Origin: Photobacterium lutimaris
GTDB taxonomy: Bacteria; Pseudomonadota; Gammaproteobacteria; Enterobacterales; Vibrionaceae
DNA length: 64,000 nucleotides
NCBI RefSeq assembly: GCF_003025555.1
Contig: NZ_PYMH01000013.1
Location: forward strand, 1-64,000
Direction of reading: 5' to 3'
Part shown: positions 6,429-15,428 of the stretch, one piece after another
How positions within the stretch are numbered: the first letter of the stretch is position 1
Layout of the letters: every line of letters starts with the position of its first letter
The notes under the pieces: generated by a model
The model's database searches: none
The model's input: the letters and a program-made list of their open reading frames with translations, nothing else
Told to the model about the DNA's origin: nothing
Translations under genes and position numbers: made by a program

Positions 6429-7146
6429 ACTCAATGATCGCTTGATACTTGGTATAAATCGCCTTGATAGTTGCATCAGACCGTATCTGCGCTTTGATAA
6501 GGCTTACAGTTTTCCCGCGTTGAGCCGCCAAAAGAGCTTTTAGGTCATTGTTAGTTATGTTATGCCCATCAGTTAGCAGGTTTTTTATGATCGGCTCTAG
6601 GTCAACATCTGAAAGTTGATCACTTGAGATAATATCAAAACCTCGAAGAGCATCTTTAAGGCTTGAGCGAAAACCGCCTCCGTTTCGAAAGCCCTTACGA
6701 TGGCCATTAACCAAAGCATCTTCGCCTAAAACTATATCTACACTAGCAATAGCGGCTTTGATAGTATCTACAGCAAAGCTCGGTATCTGACCATCACTAG
6801 CAACCTCGCCAATCACGTAATAGGCAGTAGGTGACTCTTGCTTTGTTCTGCTCTGTGCGAAATTCTGCAAACTGCTTTCGCCATCACGCCTTACCGTACT
6901 TCTCAGTGTCGTTAAGCGTTCAAAAGAAGATAAGTCCTCTATTGGGCAAAGGCCGCCCCTTGAGCTGATAGCAATTTGACCCGATTTGACCGCAAAAACC
7001 TGTGTAGATTTGTAGCGTACATAGCTAATCTCACAAGGCATCCTTAGTACCCTTACTTGATCTTTAATGCCACACAGTTCAGCAATTCTTTCTGAAAGTT
7101 GAATATCGCTATATCTTATTGTACTGCTGTCTTTATATGTCATCAA
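6418..7146 (-). CDS. hypothetical protein, 242 aa
   Basis: No family recognised. It overlaps the 3' end of tus tail-to-tail by 11 bases. The protein is soluble, with Ser/Arg-rich central part and a helical, Lys/Ala-rich C-terminal third (LKALLAAQRGKTVSLIKAQI) that could bind nucleic acid. The first two codons are both ATG. It is followed upstream by a 230-bp AT-rich gap with no visible gene. Confidence 0.65.
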   Translation of the reverse strand: MMTYKDSSTIRYSDIQLSERIAELCGIKDQVRVLRMPCEISYVRYKSTQVFAVKSGQIAISSRGGLCPIEDLSSFERLTTLRSTVRRDGESSLQNFAQSRTKQESPTAYYVIGEVASDGQIPSFAVDTIKAAIASVDIVLGEDALVNGHRKGFRNGGGFRSSLKDALRGFDIISSDQLSDVDLEPIIKNLLTDGHNITNNDLKALLAAQRGKTVSLIKAQIRSDATIKAIYTKYQAIIESNS

Positions 7147-7380
7147 AACCAGAATCCTAACAGGAAAGAAAAATAAACAACATGATAATCACATACTCCA
7201 ATTAGCTATGAATATAAGAATGTTTTACCCCCCCAAATAGTATTATTTATTGAACTTAATTCCAAATATTATTAGCTTTTCCAGAAATATTCCTGTTATA
7301 GAAGCTATTTTTCGTTATCTTGTTAATACCAACTTACAATTTTCCTGCTTGATTTTATAATTTAATTATTGCATGAAGGT

Positions 7381-8553
7381 TCACTTTTGGTTTTCTGCTT
7401 TTAGAAGTGATATACCACTTAAAATCGCTAACATTAGATGGTTTGTTGCCAACGTTTCTAGTATGTTAATAGAGTTCTTTGTCTGTAAAGTCATACAGAA
7501 AAAATCCTCCATGCCATTCATAATATGTAGCTCGGCCTCACCTTTTAAAATTTCGTGATAATTGTTAACGGCAGCAAAGAATACTGGGATTCCATCATAG
7601 TCAATTTCTGTGTTGGTGAGGGTTTTCATATTATTTTCAACCCAATTATATACAGGTGATACATCCTTTTTCCTATCGGGACTCACATTTAAATGTTCAA
7701 TGTAACTTTCAATGTAAAATAATGCCTCACTATACCTTTCCTCTCTATATTCTTCTTCATTCTCCATGCACTCGTAATCACCATAATCGAGAAAGTAGTC
7801 TGACTCTTTTAATAGCTCTAGTTCATGATTTGGATCGCTATCAGCAGTAGGCTCTATGTACTCAAATAGGTAGCAATAGCCATAATGCTGTAGTTGTTCG
7901 GTACAGGCGAACGCACTTTGATTGCTGATTAGCTCAATGCAATGCTGCATTTCTGGATACCTTTCTACGGTATTAAATGCGAAGGGTACTTCATCATACA
8001 TTTCACTATACAGGCGAATAGCTAAGTGCTCTGACTCTAGTGTGTCGTGCTCTAGCGGTGAACAGCCAATGTTTAGGTTTAGGATTGGGAAACGAGAGAG
8101 AACTTTATGCTTAATGCGATTTATAGCCTTTGCCTTAATGCCAGTCTCTTTCTCCAAGGTAGCCAGTAGCGTATTCCAAGTGCTTTCGGTGAACGCTACC
8201 ATGTGTTGCTTGATAGCGTCAGTTAACTGATTCATTAGGATGGTAAAAGCAATACTCGTATCCGATTGAAGCATTGTTTCAACTTCATCGACTAAACCAA
8301 ACTCTATTGCCAATTGAATCAGTTGCATGGCATCGTCAATATCAACTTTTGTCAGGTCAATAGTTTTCGGGTCAAAACTTAAAGACTTGCTGTGCCTTAG
8401 TTCAACTGCTTGCTTGGCGAGTTCATTTTTGTCAACGTCAGTGACATAGCCAATACTGGATCGGGTTCGGCTTTCAAGCGGTGATTGTAAAAATACGGCT
8501 TGATTGTTCTCTTGGGGTTGGTATTGTCGTTCACACCGTTCTTGCGTAACCAT
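7381..8553 (-). CDS. PRTRC system protein F (by position and length)
   Basis: 390 aa, acidic, largely helical, with a strongly acidic Tyr/Glu-rich stretch around residues 265-300. It is the last gene of a six-gene cassette in PRTRC order (B, ThiF, ParB, E, C, F), and its length fits protein F, so the assignment rests mainly on context. PRTRC cassettes occur on plasmids and genomic islands, and their biochemical role is not established. It is separated from protein C by a perfect 9-bp hairpin (8594-8617) that may tune its expression. Confidence 0.65.
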   Translation of the reverse strand: MVTQERCERQYQPQENNQAVFLQSPLESRTRSSIGYVTDVDKNELAKQAVELRHSKSLSFDPKTIDLTKVDIDDAMQLIQLAIEFGLVDEVETMLQSDTSIAFTILMNQLTDAIKQHMVAFTESTWNTLLATLEKETGIKAKAINRIKHKVLSRFPILNLNIGCSPLEHDTLESEHLAIRLYSEMYDEVPFAFNTVERYPEMQHCIELISNQSAFACTEQLQHYGYCYLFEYIEPTADSDPNHELELLKESDYFLDYGDYECMENEEEYREERYSEALFYIESYIEHLNVSPDRKKDVSPVYNWVENNMKTLTNTEIDYDGIPVFFAAVNNYHEILKGEAELHIMNGMEDFFCMTLQTKNSINILETLATNHLMLAILSGISLLKAENQK

Positions 8554-8593
8554 AACTCAACTCTACTCTTATCCATTTAAAACACCTTGAGGG

Positions 8594-8617
8594 TGGCTCA
8601 ACGCTCAAGTTGAGCCA
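8594..8617 (-). promoter_or_regulatory. intra-operon hairpin between PRTRC C and F
   Basis: TGGCTCAAC and GTTGAGCCA form a perfect 9-bp stem with a 6-nt loop. There is no T run, so it is more likely an mRNA-stability or attenuation element than a terminator. Confidence 0.55.
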
Positions 8618-8624
8618 TGCTGCA

Positions 8625-8843
8625 TTAACCGTTAGTTTTTGGTGGCAGAATGTGGACTTTGTACTCCACTTCTCCGCTATCGTTCAAAACCCCATCGTCC
8701 TCGTACAGCGTACAGTGCCTAGCTTGTGGGTACTTCTGGATAATGAGCTTCCAACTCTCTAAGAACGGCAGAAATGGAAAAGGACAAGTAACTTTTGTAG
8801 CTCCAATGCGATATACGCGGATCGTTTGATTACTGATAGACAT
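8625..8843 (-). CDS. PRTRC system protein C
   Basis: A 72-aa protein matching the size and general pattern of PRTRC protein C: a short N-terminal strand (IRVYRIGATKVTCPFPF), a helix with KYPQARHCTLYED, and a C-terminal strand (GEVEYKVHILPPK). The start is set by AAGGGAGGAA nine bases upstream. It lies 14 bp after the stop of protein E. The family is defined by cassette membership and its activity is unknown. Confidence 0.75.
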   Translation of the reverse strand: MSISNQTIRVYRIGATKVTCPFPFLPFLESWKLIIQKYPQARHCTLYEDDGVLNDSGEVEYKVHILPPKTNG

Positions 8844-8857
8844 TGACCATTCCTCCC

Positions 8858-9169
8858 TTAAAAGTTATCTACAATGCTGTTTGCATCAGTAGGTGCTGTT
8901 TCTGGTGTCTGTACTGGCGTTTCGGCATGAGTTGATGTGGCAGTTGTATTCACATTGTCACCTTCAACATGAGAGCCAGTAGCAGTACCGCCAGTAGCAG
9001 TAGATAGGTGGTTTTGAATCAAAGCTTCAATAGTTGCAGCTTGCCACTCAGGAAAACGAGCAGAGAACATTGCAGTGTTAGGTGAACTAACGATCACGTT
9101 GAAGGTGTCGTCAGAGTTTGAGGTTACAGAGATTGTCGCTTGTTTTAGAGCCATTAGTTGAGTAAGCAT
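8858..9169 (-). CDS. PRTRC system protein E (short form)
   Basis: 103 aa. The N-terminal ~55 residues have a two-strand pattern (ATISVTSNSDDTFNVIVSSP) followed by a helix, and the C-terminal half is Thr/Ala/Pro-rich and probably disordered. Position between ParB and C fits protein E, although it is shorter than the E proteins I recall. AAGGAATAG precedes the ATG. Its own promoter-like element (9214-9240) sits just upstream. Confidence 0.65.
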   Translation of the reverse strand: MLTQLMALKQATISVTSNSDDTFNVIVSSPNTAMFSARFPEWQAATIEALIQNHLSTATGGTATGSHVEGDNVNTTATSTHAETPVQTPETAPTDANSIVDNF

Positions 9170-9213
9170 TTTGCTATTCCTTATTTTTTGTTGAGCCGTT
9201 AGGCTGTATTTGT

Positions 9214-9240
9214 ATGTTAGCAGTGGGGCTGAACTTGCAA
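9214..9240 (-). promoter_or_regulatory. GGGGGTTGCAA promoter with 15-bp spacer, before PRTRC E
   Basis: Minus strand: TTGCAA (9240-9235), 15 bp, TAACAT (9219-9214), preceded by a G run. The same layout occurs at six other gene starts in the window, here about 45 nt upstream of the start codon. Confidence 0.55.
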
Positions 9241-9252
9241 CCCCCTAGTTCG

Positions 9253-10914
9253 TTATTTCATTGAATCAGTGACGTAGCTCGGGCAGTAGTTAGTCCAGTC
9301 AAATTTGAATTTAAGTATTTCAGCGATTTGGCTATCAGCCGTTAGTGACACTAACTTGGCGTATTCCTTTGCTGATTTAGTTTTCTCGAACTCGGCTCTA
9401 AAACCGCTTTCTTCCAATACATTCAGCCGAATAGCTTTCGTCATATCCTTCAATCGTGACTGAGTAGGAGTCCAACCAGTGCGAACTCGGCTCTCAAGCT
9501 CAGTATTTCCCTTAGCCAATTTCAGCATCATTGAACGCGGGTTAAAGCTACAGTTCTCATTTGCAGCCTTCTCGGTAATGTTCTGGATCTCGGCATTGAT
9601 TTTGTCTTGTAGCGTGTCACTGTCTAATGATAGGTATTTCTTAACTTTATCAGTGATATTGCCAGTACCATGTGAAGATTCGAGAGTAGCCAAAATCAAA
9701 GCGTTGGCATACGACTCATGCTCATTCAGCAGCATCGGTGCAAGCACTGAGCGTGAGAAGTCTTGGCTCTCATGGGTAAGACGTTTTGGTATAGCAGCAG
9801 GTTTGGGAGTGCTGACTGGCTCGGTTGTTGTTTGCTTGGCTGTATCGGCCTGTGGTTTATCAGCACGTGTAACAGGTGATGCTGCGGTAGATTGTTTCGG
9901 TTGCTGACGAACAGTGATCATTGACATAAGGCATTTGGAGTTAAGGCACTGGTTCTCAAGAACTTGGTCGCGGCTTTTTCCCACATCGACATACACAGTA
10001 GCTAGCTTGCTACAAGACAAGCATTTATTCTGATAGTTATCACCGATCATTGCCTCATGGACTGGTTGATTCTGACCATCAACAGTAGACATTGCAATTA
10101 CGTTGCCGTACTCGCTTTCCAACTCTGCCATACGTTGTTTTGTGTGGGCCTGTTCTTTTTCAACAAAGCAGGTAGGGTTCATGCACAGGTCTTTTGCTAG
10201 TGCATCGGACTCAAACATTGCGTACTGTTCGCAGGTATTATGTTCACAAGTCTTACAGGCCGTGGTATCGAAGATTGCACTTGCCAGAGGTCGCTCAATA
10301 ACTGTTTTCACTCGCTGCTTTAGCAAGGTTAGGTTCATTTTGGTTAGAATAACCTTTGGCAAGATCTGGTCTTGAAGTGTTTGTTCTACTGTCGATAGTA
10401 CGGCTGCGTGTGAAAGTGTAAGGGTGAAGCCATTTTCTTGCTTTACTTCAATTGCCTTTTGCACTGTTGGAGAGCAACGTAAGATTTGCAGACAAGAACG
10501 CATTTTGTGTTCTGTCCAACCCATGCTTGCCGCTGCTGCTTTAGCGTCACCGTTGCAATCGGCAATGATATAACGTACTGCTTTCGCTTCATCAACGATG
10601 GACATTGATTCACGGTCTGAGTTCTCAGACGCTTGCAATCTACGAGCTTCTTCATCGGTCAGAGTGCGGATAATAGCAGGGATTAGCTCAATTGACTCGG
10701 CAAGACAACCTTCCCAGCGACCATAGCCGAATACAACTTGCTGTTCTCCATCTACCTCACGAACGCAAATCGGTGTGTGAACACCATTAGCTCGAATTGA
10801 CTCACGTAGGGTTTGATAATCTTCTTGGTTGCGAGACTCACGGATGTTGCCCCATGGTAATGGTTTTAGGTCTGCTGCTTTTAGGTATGCGAATTTTGAC
10901 TCAGTGTTGTTCAT
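9253..10914 (-). CDS. PRTRC system ParB-family protein
   Basis: 553 aa, the length typical of the PRTRC ParB. The N-terminal ParB/Srx domain is seen in LPWGNIRESRNQEDYQTLRE then VVFGYGRWEGC (the GERR-like box), followed by a helix-turn-helix region around residues 110-180 (AAAASMGWTEHKMRSCLQIL). The middle has clustered cysteines (CKTCEHNTCEQY; CLSCSKL) that suggest metal binding. The C-terminal ~200 residues are helical. ParB proteins bind DNA and, as CTPases, spread along it; no ParA partner is present here. AAGGAATCACC precedes the ATG. It has its own promoter-like element. Confidence 0.85.
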   Translation of the reverse strand: MNNTESKFAYLKAADLKPLPWGNIRESRNQEDYQTLRESIRANGVHTPICVREVDGEQQVVFGYGRWEGCLAESIELIPAIIRTLTDEEARRLQASENSDRESMSIVDEAKAVRYIIADCNGDAKAAAASMGWTEHKMRSCLQILRCSPTVQKAIEVKQENGFTLTLSHAAVLSTVEQTLQDQILPKVILTKMNLTLLKQRVKTVIERPLASAIFDTTACKTCEHNTCEQYAMFESDALAKDLCMNPTCFVEKEQAHTKQRMAELESEYGNVIAMSTVDGQNQPVHEAMIGDNYQNKCLSCSKLATVYVDVGKSRDQVLENQCLNSKCLMSMITVRQQPKQSTAASPVTRADKPQADTAKQTTTEPVSTPKPAAIPKRLTHESQDFSRSVLAPMLLNEHESYANALILATLESSHGTGNITDKVKKYLSLDSDTLQDKINAEIQNITEKAANENCSFNPRSMMLKLAKGNTELESRVRTGWTPTQSRLKDMTKAIRLNVLEESGFRAEFEKTKSAKEYAKLVSLTADSQIAEILKFKFDWTNYCPSYVTDSMK

Positions 10915-10963
10915 GGTGATTCCTTAATATTTGTAAGCTGTTAAGCATTGTGCTGTTAGGGTT

Positions 10964-10990
10964 AATTTACTGCATCTGGAAATGTTGCAA
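10964..10990 (-). promoter_or_regulatory. GGGGGTTGCAA promoter with 15-bp spacer, before PRTRC ParB
   Basis: Minus strand: TTGCAA (10990-10985), 15 bp, TAAATT (10969-10964), preceded by TAGGGGG. It is placed directly at the end of the ThiF-like gene, so parB and the genes after it can be expressed separately. Confidence 0.6.
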
Positions 10991-10994
10991 CCCC

Positions 10995-11768
10995 CTACTT
11001 AGTAGGGGTGTAGCCGTAAATAGCCCATTCTTCCTCACAGACTGATAGAGGATTTGAAGTCATTTCCAGACAATTAAAAAACACACCGTGAATATCGGTT
11101 TCACCAAAACGGATTATGTTCCACAGAAGTTGGCTTGCGTGGCGAGCAGCCGTGGCGTTAACGCCCAATGTTTGCCTCGCAATGCTTTCCTCGGCTGAAC
11201 AACTCTTTGCTGCTGATTCATCCTCAATAGTTGAGTAATCAAACAGATCAGTTACACATGGTACGGTTCTGTTACACCCCATCTCGCCGCAGATCACTTG
11301 GCCTGATACGTCATCATTTCCACAATCGAGCCACAGTTTATTTCTTAATGGATAGTCCTTAGTAGCTTGGTGAAGTTGGTAACGGAACGAGGCACTATCA
11401 ACGGCAGTGATGATAATGTCTGCACCTGTTATGCAAGGGTGACGAGTGAGCGTGGATGGATCTAGGTTTTGTGGAACACATTGCCATTCTTTCTGATAGA
11501 AATTGTTAGCTATAAACGTTAAAGCCTCCGCTTTATTGCTACCGACCTGATGCGGAAAGAAACGCTGACGGGACAAGTTGGCTGTAGTAACGTCAGAACC
11601 ATCAACCATCGTGACCATGATGCCCTTACCACCAAGAGCTTTGATCGTGCTATCCAATTGGGTTAGTTCACACACCCCGATGTGGGAGCCAGTACCGCCG
11701 CATCCAATCAGCGTAATATTGATTTCTTTGTTGATCAGGTTTGATGGTAGTTCTAGTTTGTTAGTCAT
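10995..11768 (-). CDS. PRTRC system ThiF-family (E1-like) protein
   Basis: 257 aa with an E1-type adenylation fold. Visible motifs: the nucleotide-binding glycine loop LIGCGGTGSHIG (~residues 20-31), VDGSDVTTANLSRQRFF (the Asp and Arg that contact ATP and Mg), and ADIIITAVDSASFR. ThiF/MoeB/E1 enzymes adenylate the C-terminus of a small carrier protein. What is adenylated in PRTRC systems is unknown, and neither cassette protein C nor E ends in Gly-Gly. AAGGACACC precedes the ATG. It sits 11 bp after gene B. Confidence 0.85.
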   Translation of the reverse strand: MTNKLELPSNLINKEINITLIGCGGTGSHIGVCELTQLDSTIKALGGKGIMVTMVDGSDVTTANLSRQRFFPHQVGSNKAEALTFIANNFYQKEWQCVPQNLDPSTLTRHPCITGADIIITAVDSASFRYQLHQATKDYPLRNKLWLDCGNDDVSGQVICGEMGCNRTVPCVTDLFDYSTIEDESAAKSCSAEESIARQTLGVNATAARHASQLLWNIIRFGETDIHGVFFNCLEMTSNPLSVCEEEWAIYGYTPTK

Positions 11769-11779
11769 TGTTGGTGTCC

Positions 11780-12484
11780 TTACAGAATGTCTTTTAATGT
11801 GCCGAATGGCTTTAGCTCAGATACACGAATAGGTGATGTTGTTTTGGTCTTTATCCAGTTAAGGAACTGTGTGTCGCTAACTTCTTTATGATCACGCAGT
11901 AGCTTTCGATTGTTGAGGTGTGTTTTAACACTGTCAAAATAACACTCACTAATCACATCAATATCCTTGTTACGAGGCAATGAGCATGAGCCAAGGCAGA
12001 TAATTCCCGATGAATATACGTTGGGAAGGGGAGCGAAATATAAGCGCGTTTTTTCAGTTGGGCGGCTTTTGTGTTGAACTGCAAAAACAGAAAGTCCATT
12101 CCCTTGAAGTTTAAAAATGAAATTGCACCACTTGATAGGTTTAGCAAAAGTCTTGTTGCGGTACTTATAGTACAAGCACTGGTCAGGGCTAGGGGTGTAT
12201 TGCCATATTAGAGTATTGCCACTATCAACTAAGACTCTTGGATCAATTAAACCACTCTGCTTGAGGTTCAACTTTTCAACCAAAGTGCTTGGGTTAATCA
12301 CTTTAGGGTTATGGATCTCATAGCTCTCTTTATTAGAGCCGTAAGCAACAGTCGCCTTAACGTCATAATGAGTAATGTAAGTTTCGGAATTGATTGTCTC
12401 AAAAGCCACTACTTCCATTGATGACATTGGGTTTCGTCCTGCGTCACGGTGGTTAGACTGTGAAGCCTCGGTGTAGTCAAACAT
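11780..12484 (-). CDS. PRTRC system protein B
   Basis: 234 aa, first gene of the cassette. The C-terminal half matches the PRTRC-B pattern: KWCNFIFKLQGNGLSVFA, then LYFAPLPNVYSSGIICLG, then SECYFDS...FTH-like ending. The start at 12484 (MFDYTEAS) is preferred over an in-frame ATG at 12508 because AAGGAATTACGGCA lies directly before it. The promoter-like element at 12517-12543 (15-bp spacer) precedes it, so this is the probable start of the PRTRC operon. Confidence 0.8.
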   Translation of the reverse strand: MFDYTEASQSNHRDAGRNPMSSMEVVAFETINSETYITHYDVKATVAYGSNKESYEIHNPKVINPSTLVEKLNLKQSGLIDPRVLVDSGNTLIWQYTPSPDQCLYYKYRNKTFAKPIKWCNFIFKLQGNGLSVFAVQHKSRPTEKTRLYFAPLPNVYSSGIICLGSCSLPRNKDIDVISECYFDSVKTHLNNRKLLRDHKEVSDTQFLNWIKTKTTSPIRVSELKPFGTLKDIL

Positions 12485-12516
12485 TGCCGTAATTCCTTGT
12501 CGTTTCAATAATGTCT

Positions 12517-12543
12517 ACTTTACGTGAACGCGAGAATTGTCAA
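12517..12543 (-). promoter_or_regulatory. promoter of the PRTRC operon, 15-bp spacer
   Basis: Minus strand: TTGACA (12543-12538), 15 bp, TAAAGT (12522-12517), about 35 nt before the protein B start. The rest of the 320-bp divergent gap (12485-12805) holds the ligase promoter and no convincing gene. Confidence 0.55.
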
Positions 12544-12744
12544 TGCCACTACAGGTTGGGCAGTAGTAGCTAATACGACTTTGAGGGTAGGGTATTTCTT
12601 AGTAAGCAACGACAGTGCAACGATGGTTGCCGACGAAAACTAAAGGTTCTGCTGGTGGAGAGCGGAGATTTAGCGTTGCTAACGGATGCTACCAGGAGGA
12701 AGGTTTTAAGCAGTTTTATTATTCAGCAGCGAGGGTAGGAGCGG

Positions 12745-12771
12745 TTGACAATATTCGGATGAGCTTATTCT
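12745..12771 (+). promoter_or_regulatory. ligase promoter, 15-bp spacer
   Basis: TTGACA (12745-12750), 15 bp, TATTCT (12766-12771), 35 bp before the ligase ATG. It has the same unusual spacing as the PRTRC promoters on the other strand. Confidence 0.5.
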
Positions 12772-12805
12772 GGTGGCATCTTAATTTGCACACGGATATA
12801 CAAAC

Positions 12806-14716
12806 ATGCACACACCAATCACTCAGCTAACTGCGCAGTCAAACATCGAAACTGGCGAGCTAATTAAATCAATTGAGCTTTGGAACGAGGCATATAGAAA
12901 TGGAGAGCCGCTTGTGAGCGATGATCTGTTCGATACCTACATAACCGAACTGGAAACTAGAGATCCAGCTCACCCGCTTCTTACTGCTATCACTCCCTCT
13001 GTAACTGAATCGTTGGACTACCAGCACTCTACACCAATGCTAAGCACCGATAAGGTGTACACACAGGAGGAGTTGGGACTGTGGTTTGACAAAGTAATCA
13101 AAGCAGCTCAAACAGTTGGTATTCAAGATCCATTGGTCGAGTGTTCTCCAAAACTGGACGGTCTAGCCGGTCGTCTGTATCTCGATGGCGCGTTGGTAAC
13201 ACGCGGTTCGGGTACTGCTGGAACGGATATTCGTCATTTGCTTCAGGCAGGCCTGAAAGTACTAGGTGACACATCGAGAGAGCTAACAGGCGAGATAGTC
13301 GTTAATCGTGAGTATTTTGCAGAAAACCTTAGTCTGCACTTTGCAAATGAGCGCAGTTTCATCAGCGGAATGGCTGGTGCTACAAATGGCCTAAATCAGC
13401 ATTTCACCAAAGCACTACAAGACGGAGCAGTGCATCTTGTCAGTTTTGCCGACCTAACTACCAAGGCTGCAATGCCGCTATCAACCTTACGTGGAGTTGC
13501 TGAGTCCGTTGAGGAAATGCAACTCACTAATAACCCTTACTTATTAGATGGAGTCGTCTTTGCAGTAGTAGATCCGCAGGTTCGTGAAATCATGGGAACA
13601 GCCTCCGATCACAACCGCTACGAAGTGGCTAAAAAGCGTAAAGGAGAAACGGCAGAGACAACCATCACTGAAATAACTTGGCAGGTTGGACGAGATGGTA
13701 AACAAAACCCTGTATTAACTTTCGAAGAAGTAAGTCTGTCTGGAGTTAATATCACACGCTGTACCGCCCACCACGCAGGAAATGTACTCGAAAGCGGATT
13801 GGGTGTTGGTGCAAGAGTTGAAATTATTCGTAGTGGGGAAGTGGTGCCCAATCTTCACGCCGTTTGCACTCCAGTTGAGCCATCAATGCCCGCCCAGTGT
13901 GCTTGTTGTGGTCACGAACTAAAGTGGAAGGCTGGTGGCGTTGCACGTGGTTTCAAGCCAACATACCTAGTGTGTCATAACAGCGGGTGTGACAGTCGTA
14001 AAGCATCGAGGCTGCTGCATCACCTCGATACCATCAAGGTACTCAATTTCGGATTAAAGACAGTCGATCGCCTAGTCCATGGCGGCTTTGACCATATCGA
14101 GAGTCTATACGAAATGGATAAGTTCGATCTTGTCGCAATGGGATTTGGGGAAGGGCAGTCAACACGCCTAATTGAGTCGTTCAACTCAGTTCGCAACTCT
14201 CCAATAGACGACAATCTAGTGGTGGCATCACTCGGTATTGATGATTTGGGTCGGAGGGCTGCTAAAAAGCTGCTCAAGCACTTCCGACTAGAAGAAATGC
14301 CTTACCTAACCATTGCTCAAATCGCTGCTCTGGAGGGATTTGGAGAGACATCTGGCTACACCATTTCGATGGGGCTATATCAAAACAAGCAGTTGCTAGA
14401 GTTTCTAATCCATGATGCTGGCTTGAACATTCAGCACACTCAAGATGAACAACCTATCGAGGTTGCCCAAGACAGCTACTTTAAAGGTCTGAATGTAGTA
14501 TTCACAGGTACATGTAAGCTAAGCCGCTCTGAAATGGGGAACCACGCTGCCTCACAAGGAGCAAACGTACTGAAAGATATATCGGGGAAGAAGGCTGATT
14601 ACCTTGTTTGCGGTGCAAAAGTTGGCGCCAAAAAAATGCAAAAAGCAACCGCAGCTGGGGTCAAGGTTATTACCCAAGATGAATACTTTGATCTATGCGG
14701 TAACGGTGGTTACTAG
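12806..14716 (+). CDS. ligA: NAD-dependent DNA ligase (LigA-type), plasmid-borne
   Basis: Seals nicks in duplex DNA using NAD+. The 636-aa protein has the full domain order of bacterial LigA: NAD-binding Ia region (GEPLVSDDLFDTYITELE), adenylation domain with catalytic Lys116 in SPKLDGLAG, OB fold with GVGARVEIIRSGEVVP, a four-Cys zinc finger (CACCGHEL...CHNSGC), helix-hairpin-helix region, and a C-terminal BRCT domain (GLNVVFTGTCKLSR...ADYLVCGAKVGAKKMQKA). It is only slightly shorter than the ~670-aa chromosomal enzymes and diverged from them. No strong ribosome site is seen. It probably supports plasmid replication or the Bet/SSB recombination set. Confidence 0.93.
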   Translation: MHTPITQLTAQSNIETGELIKSIELWNEAYRNGEPLVSDDLFDTYITELETRDPAHPLLTAITPSVTESLDYQHSTPMLSTDKVYTQEELGLWFDKVIKAAQTVGIQDPLVECSPKLDGLAGRLYLDGALVTRGSGTAGTDIRHLLQAGLKVLGDTSRELTGEIVVNREYFAENLSLHFANERSFISGMAGATNGLNQHFTKALQDGAVHLVSFADLTTKAAMPLSTLRGVAESVEEMQLTNNPYLLDGVVFAVVDPQVREIMGTASDHNRYEVAKKRKGETAETTITEITWQVGRDGKQNPVLTFEEVSLSGVNITRCTAHHAGNVLESGLGVGARVEIIRSGEVVPNLHAVCTPVEPSMPAQCACCGHELKWKAGGVARGFKPTYLVCHNSGCDSRKASRLLHHLDTIKVLNFGLKTVDRLVHGGFDHIESLYEMDKFDLVAMGFGEGQSTRLIESFNSVRNSPIDDNLVVASLGIDDLGRRAAKKLLKHFRLEEMPYLTIAQIAALEGFGETSGYTISMGLYQNKQLLEFLIHDAGLNIQHTQDEQPIEVAQDSYFKGLNVVFTGTCKLSRSEMGNHAASQGANVLKDISGKKADYLVCGAKVGAKKMQKATAAGVKVITQDEYFDLCGNGGY

Positions 14717-14831
14717 CTAATCCTCAATGGTGGGTGGTGCATATCCATCCACCAATGCCCCCCACAATACATCAGAAGTATGCAACCCCATGGGCAATTA
14801 CTTATGGTAGTAACCACTCAATGGATCAGAC

Positions 14832-15089
14832 ATGGACGAAAGACGCAGAGTATTCGAGGTTTCAAAAGAAGAAGGGCTTTTTGATTTTTTGGTCGCAGCT
14901 GCCCAGCTGTTCGGCACTCTGGATACTGTGGTGGTTGAAAAAGTTACCGACAAGGGATTTGTTCACGTTGCAGGTTACTCAGTCATAGAAACGGTCGTCA
15001 AAACGGGCAATGGATTTGAGAAAAAGAAAGGTACTGTTCCTGCGAAGATTGAGCCGACTGTTAAGATCAAACCAGCGACAGGATATTAG
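14832..15089 (+). CDS. hypothetical protein, 85 aa
   Basis: No family recognised. The protein starts MDERRRVFEVSKEEGLFDF and has a strand-rich middle (TVVVEKVTDKGFVHVAGYSV) and a Lys-rich C-terminus. It lies 115 bp after the ligase gene on the same strand and is followed two bases later by another small ORF. The ribosome site is weak, so the start is uncertain. Confidence 0.5.
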   Translation: MDERRRVFEVSKEEGLFDFLVAAAQLFGTLDTVVVEKVTDKGFVHVAGYSVIETVVKTGNGFEKKKGTVPAKIEPTVKIKPATGY

Positions 15090-15091
15090 TA

Positions 15092-15244
15092 ATGACGAAT
15101 AAGTATTTCGACATAAGAGAAGTCATCTTTCGTAGCTGTTTAGCAATTTCATTGTTTATGGATCAACTTGATAGGTATGACCGCGAAGCCAAAGCAATCA
15201 GGCAAGCAGATAGGCTGAAAGAATTAGAAAGCGATAGTCGCTAA
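15092..15244 (+). CDS. hypothetical protein, 50 aa
   Basis: A short ORF beginning MTNKYFDIREVIFRSCLAIS, with an acidic/basic helical second half rich in Asp, Arg and Lys. It starts two bases after the preceding stop, which suggests coupled translation. The family is unknown. Confidence 0.5.
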   Translation: MTNKYFDIREVIFRSCLAISLFMDQLDRYDREAKAIRQADRLKELESDSR

Positions 15245-15292
15245 CTCAAGATTGGAGTTCAAGCCAGGTTAACTAGCACCTCAATGGGGCTG

Positions 15293-15406
15293 TTAGTCTC
15301 GATCCTTATTTAATTTATCACCTTTCTTTCGCAAAATGTGAGTAGCTATTGCCGTCACGATAACTAAAGTTAAGACAGCTACGCTAAACCAGATAACAAA
15401 ATTCAT
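15293..15406 (-). CDS. 37-aa single-span membrane protein
   Basis: Starts MNFVIWFSVAVLTLVIVTAI: one membrane segment followed by a short basic tail (HILRKKGDKLNKDRD). AAGGGGA lies six bases upstream of the ATG. It lies just downstream of a strong terminator that separates it from another small membrane-protein gene. The function is unknown; size and topology resemble small regulatory membrane peptides. Confidence 0.6.
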   Translation of the reverse strand: MNFVIWFSVAVLTLVIVTAIATHILRKKGDKLNKDRD

Positions 15407-15428
15407 GAGTTCCCCTTGCTTCAAAGCA

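Noticed and set aside
12615..12830. 71-codon plus-strand ORF upstream of the ligase
   Set aside because: No ribosome site, composition unlike a protein, and it overlaps the ligase start and promoter in another frame.
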